A stretch of DNA of 64,000 nucleotides, taken from Ridgeia piscesae. Lineage: Eukaryota; Annelida; Polychaeta; Sabellida; Siboglinidae. Below, in pieces: positions 54,731-64,000 of the stretch (positions within the stretch are counted from its first letter, which is position 1; each line of letters opens with the position of its first letter). The position numbers were made by a program, and so were the translations under genes. The stretch spans positions 244,001-308,000 of the forward strand of contig JAODUO010000577.1 of assembly GCA_025642075.2 (NCBI GenBank), in the 5' to 3' direction. The notes below the pieces were generated by a model. The model ran no database searches and was not told where the DNA came from. It was given only the letters and a program-made list of their open reading frames with translations.

Positions 54731-57700
54731 GTGACAATACTGGTAGATCCACCTCAATAGAGACTACAGTGCCATGGTGACAAGATTGGTAGATCCACCT
54801 CAATACAGACTAATGTGCCATGGTGACAAGATTGATAGGTCCACCTCAATAGAGACTACAGTGCCATGGTGACAAGATTGGTAGGTCCACCACAATAGAG
54901 ACTACAGTGCCGTGGTGACAAGATTGATAGGTCCACCACAATAGACACTACAGTGCAGTGGTGACAAGATTGGTAGGTCCACCACAATAGAGACTACAGT
55001 GCCATGGTGACAAGATTGGTAGGTCCACCTCAATAGAGACTACAGTGCCATGGTGACAAGATTGGTAGGTCCACCACAATAGAGACTACAGTGCCATGGT
55101 AACAAGATTGGTAGGTCCACCTCAATAGAGACTACAGTGCCGTGGTGACAAGATTGGTAGATCCACCACAATAGAGACTACAGTGCCATGGTGACAAGAT
55201 TGGTAGATCCACCTAAATAGAGACTACAGTGCAGTGGTGACAAGATTGGTAGGTCCACCTCAATAGAGACAGAGTGCCATGGTGACAAGATTGATAGATC
55301 CACCTCAATAGAGACTACAGTGCCGTGGTGACAAGATTGGTAGATCCACCACAATAGAGACTACAGTGCCATGGTGACAAGATTGGTAGATCCACCTAAA
55401 TAGAGACTACAGTGCAGTGGTGACAAGATTGGTAGGTCCACCTCAATAGAGACAGAGTGCCATGGTGACAAGATTGATAGATCCACCTCAATAGAGACTA
55501 CGGTGCCATGGTGACAAGATTGGTAGGTCCACCACAATAGAGACTACAGTGCAGTGGTGACAAGATTGGTAGGTCCACCACAATAGAGACTACAGTGCCA
55601 TGGTGACAAGATTGGTAGGTCCACCTCAATAGAGACAGAGTGCCATGGTGACAAGATTGATAGATCCACCTCAATAGAGACTACGGTGCCATGGTGACAA
55701 GATTGGTAGGTCCACCTCAATAGAGACTACAGTGCCATGGTGACAAGATTGGTAGGTCCACCTCAATAGAGACTACAGTGCCATGGTGACAAGATTGGTA
55801 GGTCCACCACAATAGAGACTACAGGCAGGTGCAAATTGAGTCCACCAAAAAGATAGTCCTGATGAAATTGGAGTCCACCACAATAGAACTACAGTGCCAT
55901 GGTGACAAATTGGTAGGTCCACCCAATAAGACTACAGTGCATGGTGACAAGATTGGTAGTCCACCCAATAGAGACTAAGTGCCATGTGACAAGATTGGTA
56001 GGTCCACCCATAAGACTACAGTGCCATGTGACAAATTGGTAGGTCCACCACAATAGAGACTACAGTGCTGGTGACAAATTGGTAGGTCCACCAATAGAGA
56101 CTACAGTGCATGGTGACAAGATTGGTAGGTCCACCACAATAGACAAGTCAGAATTGAGTCACCAGGACTAGTGTGAGATTGTGGTACAAGTGAGTCAGTG
56201 AAAGTGGTCAAAAAGACCAGGAGGAGTGGTTCCACCCAATAGAGACAAGTGCATGGTGACAAGATTGGAGTCCACCAATAGAGACTAAGGCATGGTGACA
56301 AGATTGGTAGGTCCACCATAGGACAAGTGCCATGGTGACAAGATTGGTAGTCCACCCAAAAGATACGTGCCAGGTGACAAGATTGGTAGGTCCACAAATA
56401 GAACTACAGCATGGTGACAAGATTGGTAGTCCCCATGGACAAATGCAGGTCACAAAGAGTACCAAGGACAATGAGCAAATTGAGTCCCAATGAAAAGGCC
56501 ATATGAAATGTGGTCCACAATAGACTAAGGCCAGCAGAATGGTAGGTCCACCACAATAGAGACTACAGTGCATGGTGACAAATTGGAGGTCCACCACAAT
56601 AAGACTACAGTGCCATGGTGACAAATTGGTAGGTCCACCCAATAGAGACAAGTGCATGGTGACAAGATTGTAGTCACCCAATAAGACGTGCCAGTGACAA
56701 GATTGGTAGGTCCACCACAATAGAGACTACAGTGCCATGTGACAAGATTGGTAGGTCCACCACAATAGAGACAAGTGCAGTGAAATTGAGCCCCAAATAG
56801 AGACTACAGTGCCAGTGACAAATTGGTAGCCCCCAAAGAAAGCGTGCAAGATTGTAGTCCACCCAATAAGATAAGGCCTGTGACAAGATTGGTAGGTCCA
56901 CCACAATAGAGACTACAGTGCATGTGACAAGATTGGTAGGTCCACCCAATAGAGACAAGTGCATGGTGACAAGATTGGTAGGTCCACCTCAATAGAGATA
57001 AGTGCATGGTGACAAGATTGGTAGGTCCACCACAATAGAGACTACAGTGCGGACAAATTGGTAGGTCACCAATAGAGACAAGTGCCATGTGACAAATTGG
57101 TAGGTCCACCACAATAGAACTACAGTGCCATGGTGACAAGATTGGTAGGTCCACCCAATAGAGACTACAGTGCCATGGTGACAAGATTGGTAGGTCCACC
57201 CAATAGAGACTACGTGCATGGTGACAAATTGGTAGGTCCACCCAATAGAGACTACAGTGCAGGACAAATTGGTAGGTCACCCAATAGAGACTACAGGTGC
57301 AGTGGTGACAAGAATGGTAAGGTACACCCAATAGAGACTACAGTGCCATGGTGACAAATTGGTAGGTCACCATCTACAGTGCATGGTGACAAATTGGTAG
57401 TCCCAATAGAGACTACAGTGCATGGACAAGATTGGTAGGTCCACCTAGGACAGTGGGGTACAATGAGACACATGACAAATGGGTACAATGATCACATGGA
57501 CAATGAGTACAATGGATCACCATGACAATGAGTACAATGAGACTCAGCATGGGACAAGATTGGTCCACCCAAGAAAGTGCATGGTGACAATGAATCGCAT
57601 GGTACAGTGGTGACAAATGGTAGTCCAGACAAGAGTAGTCCATGGACAAGTGAGGTCAACATGTAGGTCACCATAAGAAAGTCCAGTCAAATGATAGTCC

Positions 57701-58904
57701 ATGGACAGGTGCCATACAAAGAGACCCAATGGACAATGAGGTACAAATGAGTCACCAATGGACAAGTTGGTAAAGGTACCACCATAGAGACAAGTGCATG
57801 GTGACAAGTTGTAGTCCACCCAATGAGACTACGTGCCATGGTGACAAGATTGGTAGGTCCACCCAATAGAGACTACAGTGCATGGTGACAAGATTGGAGG
57901 TCCACCAATAGAACTACAGTGCATGGTGACAATTGGTAGGTCCACCACAATAGAGACTACAGTGCATGGTACAAGATTGGTAGGTCACCCAATAGAGACA
58001 CAGTGCATGTGACAAGATTGGTAGGTCCACCTCAATAGAGACTACAGTGCCATGGTGACAAGATTGGTAGGTCCACCACAATAGAGACTACAGTGCCATG
58101 GTGACAAGATTGGTAGGTCCACCTCAATAGAGACTACAGTGCCATGGTGACAAGATTGGTAGTCCACCTCAATAGAGACTACAGTGCCATGGTGACAAGA
58201 TTGGTAGGTCCACCACAATAGAGACTACAGTGCATGGTGACAAGATTGGTAGGTCCACCACAATAGAGACTACAGTGCCATGTGACAAGATTGGTAGGTC
58301 CACCACAATAGAGACTACAGTGCCATGGTGACAAGATTGGTAGGTCCACCACAATAGAGACTACAGTGCCATGGTGACAAGATTGGTAGGTCCACCACAA
58401 TAGAGACTACAGTGCCATGGTGACAAGATTGGTAGGTCCACCACAATAGAGACTACAGTGTAGTGGTGACAAGATTGGTAGGTCCACCACAATAGAGACT
58501 ACAGTGCCATGGTGACAAGATTGGTAGGTCCACCTCAATAGAGACTACAGTGCAGTGGTGACAAGATTGGTAGGTCCACCACAATAGAGACTACAGTGCC
58601 GTGGTGACAAGATTGGTAGGTCCACATCAGTAGAGACTACAGTGCCATGGTGACAAGATTGGTAGGTCCACCACAATAGATACTACAGTGCCATGGTGAC
58701 AAGATTGGTAGGTCCACCACAATAGAGACTACAGTGCCATGGTGACAAGATTGGTAGGTCCACCACAATAGAGACTACAGTGCCATGGTGACAAGATTGG
58801 TAGGTCCACCACAATAGATACTACAGTGCCATGGTGACAAGATTGGTAGGTCCACCACAATAGAGACTACAGTGCCGTGGTGACAAGATTGGTAGATCCA
58901 CCTC
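54731..58904. repeat. 46-bp minisatellite downstream of SMG6, about 90 copies
   Basis: The unit is GCCATGGTGACAAGATTGGT then AGGTCCACCTCAATAGAGAC and TACAGT. Main variants are CCTCAAT/CCACAAT, GCCATGG/GCAGTGG/GCCGTGG and AGATCC/AGGTCC. Copies at 54731-55815 and 58010-58904 are clean. Copies at about 55820-58000 are full of one- to several-base deletions. Confidence 0.95.
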
Positions 58905-58907
58905 AGT

Positions 58908-59700
58908 CAGGGTTGACACGTTTCTGGGAAACACTAGTTTTAGACAGGGCAATCGGAATAACCTGGGAATTACTGTTATTTAACGGGCAAAATGGTATTT
59001 ACCAGGAAATATATGGGAATAACTCCATAATTTATATTACCACTGGCTAGTTCTTGTCCATTTAGAATTTAGTTAATATTCATCTAAAGCTAGGTCTAGT
59101 TACTAGTTCAGTGTATACTTGTATTTGTTTACAGAAGAAGTCAACAAGATGTTCAAAAGAAACTGATCATTTAGTAACAAATACCATTGTCATTATCACA
59201 CAGGACAACGCCAAGTACTAGACTAAAGTCTGGTACTGTCAGGTGCCAGTTGATAATCTGTTTAAGGAACAAAAGAAATGTTGGGCTCTGGACATTGGCA
59301 GGCTCTACTGTACCCACTCAGCAAACATTAGTTACCATGTCTTGATATCCAGACATGTAAACATCTGTAGTCATTGTCTCTGTGAGCCCCAAATCAGCAC
59401 CAGCTGAACTTGTAATATGCTAGGATCCTCTGCTGGGAAGCCATGTATCTCAGAATCAATAGACCAGAGTAGCTAGACATGCACTTTCTGTCAGACATGC
59501 TCGTAATGAAGCACTGGTTAGTAAACATCACGAGAGGAAGACCTGTTGACAACTGGTGGCAATATTTTCACACAATTGAAGAAGATGACAAGATGAAGAA
59601 AGTCCAATGCCAACAATGTCAGGCACTTGTGAGTGCAAAGGCTGACCGACTGAGGACTCATCTTAGCAAAATGTGTAATGTGTGATTAAACAGGTAAACA
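58908..59700 (+). mobile_element. hAT-like transposon remnant with BED zinc finger
   Basis: The open frame 59479-59685 ends RGRPVDNWWQYFHTIEEDDK, MKKVQCQQCQALVSAKAD and RLRTHLSKMCNV. The aromatic WWQYF and the C-x2-C...H-x4-C pattern (CQQC...THLSKMC) make a BED-type zinc finger, the DNA-binding N-terminus of hAT transposases and proteins derived from them. A stop follows directly and no catalytic domain is visible. CAGGGTTG at 58908, just after the array, could be the 5' terminus as hAT ends often start CAG. That boundary is a guess. Confidence 0.55.
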
Positions 59701-60412
59701 CCCATGCCAGTGACGGTACACATTGTATCTAAATGCATCTAATTGTGGTCTCATGAGACCACAATTAGATAGCTTTTGATTAAAATGACGTTAAATATTA
59801 ACTAATCCTAACAGTGCTGCATATGTGTTACAAGTATATTCAAATTACTATTTTATCTATATAGTGTTCACACATTTTTTTTATAAGTTCACTGTTGTCC
59901 CCAAATTCTAAGGCAAAATAATTGTCTTGAACAGAATTTTTTATTTTTAGAAGCTAAGACAAAATCACAAAAGGATATAATTATCAAGTTATAATAGAAT
60001 AATCATGAAGATATTTCTATGTTGTCCTCCTTACTCATGGGTTCCCTTACTCACCACTGCACGGTTCCCTTTTATCACCCACTGTAAGCCATGTGGTGTA
60101 TGGCATGGATTCCCCATGATGCAATCACGCATTTAATCCATTCAATATCTATTGAAAGAATGCCCATCAATTGTATCCACTAAAAAATTGTTTTATGATA
60201 TGTATTTATGTTTAATCAATGTCATAATTGGGATAAAATATAAACAGAAAGATGATAAACACCGAATTGTATAATAACTTTATTGTTCAATCATAGAGTG
60301 GAAATACATTTTGCACTTTGGAGGTTGCATAAAAACACAATATTTAAGTCACATAGTAATGCATGTATACAGTAAAATCAAGCATGTAAATATGTAAACG
60401 GTAGCTAAAAAT
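59701..60412. other. AT-rich intergenic DNA
   Basis: There is a perfect inverted repeat around 59735-59770 (TCTAATTGTGGTCTCATGAG / CTCATGAGACCACAATTAGA overlap), making a hairpin centred near 59754. Otherwise no feature was recognised. Confidence 0.6.
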
Positions 60413-61060
60413 ATGATGTTGGCTGACTTTTGTGCATTTAACAACATGATCATCGGAGGCAGCGTGTTCCCGCATCGCAGGATTCGTAAGGCAACCTGGG
60501 TTTCACCAGACCACAGAACAGAAAATCAAATAGACCATATCTGCATAGGATGGAAGTTCAGAAGATCAATGCAGGATGTGAGAGTGCAGAGAGGGGCAGA
60601 TGCAGCCTCAGACCACCATCTAGTGCTGGCCAGAAGGAAGATGAAGCTAAAGAAGAGAGAAGTCAAGAGGAGCACCAGAACGCAGTACAATGTGGACTTC
60701 CTAAAGGACAGGCTGACAACAGAGACCTTCCGACTTACAGTCAGAAACAAATATGAAGCCCTACAAGATCTTCTTGACGAAGGAAACATGGACATAGATA
60801 CACAATGGCAAAAGATCAAGGAGATGTGGACCAGCACATGCAGCGAAGTTCTGGGAAAGAAGAAATACCAACAAAAAGACTGGATTTCTGCAGACACTCT
60901 CAACAAAGTGCAAGTGAGGAAGGAAAAGAAAGGTGCAATTAACAACACCCGAACGAGAGCAGCTAAAGCAACAGCCCAGGAAGAGTACACAGAGGCAAAC
61001 AGAGCAGTCACGAACAGTGTAAAAACAGAAAAGGAAGCAGAGGATGCCACACAAAAAATA
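60413..61060 (+). mobile_element. RTE-type LINE fragment: C-terminal endonuclease domain and linker
   Basis: An open frame with LADFCAFNNMIIGGSVFPHR, then TWVSPDHRTENQIDHICIG, ADAASDHHLVLARRKMKLK and CSEVLGKKKYQQKDWIS. NQIDHI and SDHHL are motifs of the apurinic-type endonuclease of RTE/BovB-like retrotransposons (often annotated craniofacial development protein 2-like). The SDH histidine is the conserved catalytic one. The N-terminal endonuclease half and the reverse transcriptase are absent, so this is a dead internal fragment. Confidence 0.8.
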
Positions 61061-61287
61061 TACGTTCAGTGGTGTTTGATTACAGGTTTGTATATGTTAT
61101 GTATATGTGTAGTCGTGTGTGCTAAGACATCAAAACAACTTCAGTTGGCCTGTTTACACACACAATGTGTGGAATACATTAAATAATACATAACACAACA
61201 TTGCTGTTCCAATTCATGTGCCTGGGAATGGTAAGTCCAGTTTCACAGTTTGACCAGCTGCAGTCTGTGTATGTTGTGCCGATGTCA

Positions 61288-61500
61288 TAGAATATGGACC
61301 CCGTGGAAAATGGACCCCGGGTCCATATTCCCTATAGAATATGGACCCCATGGAAAATGGACCCCGGGTCCATATTCCCTATAGAATATGGACCCCATGG
61401 AAAATGGACCCCGGGTCCATATTCCCTATAGAATATGGACCCCATGGAAAATGGGCCCCGGGTCCATATTCTATGGTGGTCCATATTATGTGTTATAGAA
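61288..61500. repeat. Tandem palindromic repeat (TATAGAATATGGACCCC type)
   Basis: About four copies of a roughly 57-bp unit made of GAATATGGACCCCATGG, AAAATGGACCCCGGGTCCAT and ATTCCCTATA. Each unit is self-complementary (ATGGACCC/GGGTCCAT), so the strand can fold into serial hairpins. Confidence 0.85.
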
Positions 61501-62001
61501 TAGAGAATGGACCCCGAGTTGTGTTGTTGATACAATTTGTTCCTGGTCTAACTTAGAAACTGAGCCCAGATCTGTGATTCCAATGGAGTTGAAATGTAGC
61601 ATCTCTTACAAGCTCTTGGTAGCTTGTGTGAGCACTGTTGAAAGGGAGGCTGGTCCATTCAAAGTTTCAAAACATGAACTGGTCTTACATGAAACATTAA
61701 CATAATTATTTTCCCCGTGTATTGTATTTTGTTGAGATGACAATGAATGAATGAGTAAATAGTACTCGTAGTTATAGTTACTTATTCAACCATCCCACAA
61801 TGTGGAACAATTAACACAATTTTGCAGTTAAAAGGATACACAGTTTTCGTATTCAAAGATGACTAACATTTCAATGGCAATGGTGGCTAAGATGTAAAAT
61901 TAATATATTTTTTACAAAAGTGTTATCAAAGATGGCCTTGATATTCTAGCTACAATCTATGAACTGCATTACACTATTTTACCGAATAGCTTTTTAAAAG
62001 G
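61501..62001. other. Spacer between two related hairpin repeats
   Basis: AT-rich unique DNA with no gene. It may be the interior of an element bounded by the hairpin repeats on either side. Confidence 0.4.
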
Positions 62002-62071
62002 AGGGTCCAAATTCTATAATAGAATATGGACCCATGGGTCCATTTTCTATTATAGAATTTGGACCCTCCTG
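62002..62071. repeat. Near-perfect 70-bp palindrome related to the repeat at 61288
   Basis: AGGAGGGTCCAAATTCTATA and following AATAGAATATGGACCCATGG are mirrored in reverse complement by the second half ending GAATTTGGACCCTCCT, with essentially one mismatch (AATATGG against AAAATGG). It shares TAGAATATGGACCC with the 61288-61500 hairpins. Confidence 0.9.
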
Positions 62072-62617
62072 TCATCAGTGGGACATTTGGTACGCTGCAA
62101 AGAACCTGGGAAAGAAACAGCAACAGAGAATGTTGAATTTATTGGTTTGCGTGAGCATTTGTAACTATTATGTTCATCCGTACAAACGTGATGTAAGAAA
62201 TATTAGGCATATTAAATAAGATTATATTAACAAAGATTCTAATGACTAGACAATAAATACAAGTCATAAACTCACAGGTGCATTGTATAATGAAAAATTT
62301 GAAAAACAATGTGTACACGACATGTAAGAAAAAACAATTAAAATACAAACAATTACTTATATTATGATCCTTTGTTAAAAAAAAACTATTACATTAAACT
62401 GTAATTATTGCTTATAACAATTTGTATGTAATGAAAACAAAATTGACTAAGCAAACAGTATTGATTGTGACATTGTAAAATAATCTGTTTACAAAAACAT
62501 TTCATATATTATGAAATAACGTAAAGTGGTGATAATGTAAACAAATTTAAATGCAAATAAATCAATACACACTGTAAACTTAGAAAAAATTGATATAGTC
62601 AGCATATACAGAAATTT
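62072..62617. other. AT-rich intergenic DNA
   Basis: No gene or repeat was recognised. Confidence 0.5.
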
Positions 62618-64000
62618 TTGCGACAAATTTCACTGATATCTGTCATATCTTACAGCTACCCAGTGTACGTCGCTAGAACGCAGCTGGCTGCAATTGACAT
62701 TACATTTACCATGACGATTCAACCTTTTCAGGCAGCACATTGAAATGTCAAACCAGTAATAGTTGCACTCAACATAAACTGAGATATGTTTAATGACAGA
62801 CCTCATATGATCAAAACAGGTCATTTCTATCACACTATATTACTGCTGTATCACCCCCTTATAGACCCGTGACACCATCCCCTATGTAATATTCACTGCT
62901 CACATAACCTGTGCAAGCAGGAATCAGTGTCTCTACCCTATTCTGGCGTAAGGCCGCCCTGGTGGCAAGACCTGCAGAGCATAAATCTACCAGGTGGAGT
63001 TGGGAGGCTAAAAGTGCTAACACCTAACTGAGTATGTGTAATCAAGGCTAATTACCACAATGAATACTCCACATTTACAACACAACATTACAATGGTCAA
63101 TTTGTCTATAACAATTTGATCTTTGCAGGAGATTGAACTGGTGTGCCTGGAGCTCCTTGTGCTTCAAATAAATATGGCATACTGTGCAGAGATGTTTGCT
63201 CAGGACCCGGACATGACACAGCAGGCCTTTGTCATGCTGTGTACCGTCAAGTTGTGCTGTGGTGACGTGGCCAGCTTGGCGCAAATGTCCACCGAGTCAT
63301 TCCAAGCTGTGTCGTCTGCCGAATCCGTGACAGTCGGTGGTGGAGCGGTTGGAGCCATGGTCCTACTGATTCTGTGTGGGTCCTCAGGTATCAGTTTCCA
63401 ACGCCTCGTTACAAGTTCTCTGTCCGCCATTCTCCTACGTACTGCGTCCATTTGCATCTCGATGATGTAGTTGTAGGATTCGGTGTCTTTGTTGGTACAG
63501 CCTACCAGTGGCCAGACTTCTTGCTGTACGTCCGTTTGTACCTGTAATTAAGACAAAACAACTATTTCTATAACTGTGGTATAATGTCTTTACCGATACA
63601 TTAATTGTAGTGACTTTCTCTTCATATTACGTCTTATGTGGGCACCAACCTTTATGACACTTCAGAATGTTCACTTTGTGTGTTTTGTAGCAGTTGATTC
63701 TGAACCATATTGATAAACTTTCTATTATTTGTATTTTTACAGAAATATTATTGCTGTAAAATTTGTGTTTACTGGTATTTTTGTCTAAATAATATATATA
63801 ATAATATTATAATATTAATTTTGCTACACACTTAATTAACATAAATATAATTGGAAATACTCAAATCATTTCTCCTGCAGCATTCAAGCGATACGGTCTG
63901 TCCTTGTTTTTGGAAGTCAATTGCAGCCAGCTGCGTTCTAGCGACGTACACCGGGTTATAGCTGTAAGATATGACAGATATCAGTGAAATTTGTCGCAAC
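62618..64000. mobile_element. DNA element with about 80-bp terminal inverted repeats, running to the window edge
   Basis: The left arm 62618-62698 (TTGCGACAAATTTCACTGAT ... GCAGCTGGCTGCAATTGAC) is repeated in reverse complement at 63915-63999. They differ by a three-base indel (GCTACCC against GCTATAACCC) and a single substitution. That identity and spacing (about 1.38 kb) indicate a recently active DNA transposon, possibly non-autonomous. No target duplication can be checked because the right flank is outside the window. The superfamily was not recognised. Confidence 0.75.
63203..63543 (-). CDS. Possible exon of unknown protein inside the inverted-repeat element
   Basis: On the minus strand, GTCTTAATTACAG at 63544-63556 is a good acceptor followed by an open frame: VQTDVQQEVWPLVGCTNKDT, SYNYIIEMQMDAVRRRMADR, then RRWKLIPEDP to a stop near 63203. 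Composition looks protein-like (charged, helical start). The plus strand is also open over 63123-63470 after CTTTGCAG, so one strand is a shadow. I recognise neither. It may be part of a transposase or a captured exon. Confidence 0.3.

Noticed and set aside
63123..63470. Plus-strand 115-codon frame as a membrane protein gene
   Set aside because: The hydrophobic stretch is the complement of a more protein-like minus-strand frame, and no homology is recognised.

Overview
The window is animal nuclear DNA, most likely from a mollusc. It has introns with GT/AG borders, a tRNA-headed SINE with the central block of the MetaSINE family (common in molluscs), fragments of CR1/L2-like and RTE-like LINEs, and AT-rich non-coding DNA. 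There is no bacterial gene, rRNA gene, functional tRNA gene or CRISPR array.

Nearly all recognisable coding sequence belongs to one plus-strand gene, SMG6 (EST1A), the PIN-domain endonuclease of nonsense-mediated mRNA decay. It enters the window already inside its coding region (exon from 60) and ends at a TGA at 53980-53982, with a likely ATTAAA poly(A) signal at 54568. I place 19 coding exons. Sixteen are firm and three short ones (19988-20062, 25110-25160, 25372-25415) are tentative. All exon phases join. If one missing base in exon 18 is allowed for, the exons give 1,488 codons plus stop, close to the human protein (about 1,419 residues). The order is: disordered N-terminal region with two motifs resembling exon-junction-complex-binding motifs, 14-3-3-like/TPR helical domain, C-terminal helical region, PIN nuclease domain. 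Exon 18 carries an in-frame TAG and a one-base deletion, so as written the PIN domain is broken before its last catalytic aspartate.

Most of the rest is tandem repeat. About 40 of the 64 kb is minisatellite in at least 16 large arrays, most introns having their own unit (12 to 78 bp). The main observation is that several arrays are built from a splice junction of the same gene. Their units contain the last or first exon bases, the splice site and adjoining intron. Examples are the donors of exons 2, 5 and 18, the acceptor of exon 13, and probably the acceptor of exon 5 and donor of exon 14. The intron therefore holds tens of near-exact copies of a real splice site. Much variation between units is CG to TG or CA, as expected from deamination of methylated CpG.

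Region by region: 1-9.3 kb holds exons 1-8, a SINE and three junction-linked arrays. 9.35-25 kb is a long intron pair with arrays and a nested transposon/LINE. 25-26 kb holds exons 10-12. 26.6-30.7 kb is the exon 13 acceptor array. 30.7-46.3 kb holds exons 13-17 separated by five large arrays. 46.9-53.5 kb holds an 18-bp array, damaged exon 18 and its 78-bp array. 53.85-54.6 kb is the last exon and 3' UTR. 54.7-58.9 kb is a 46-bp array with a deletion-riddled centre. 58.9-64 kb is transposon debris: a BED-finger hAT-like remnant, an RTE endonuclease fragment, hairpin repeats, and an element with terminal inverted repeats that reaches the window edge.
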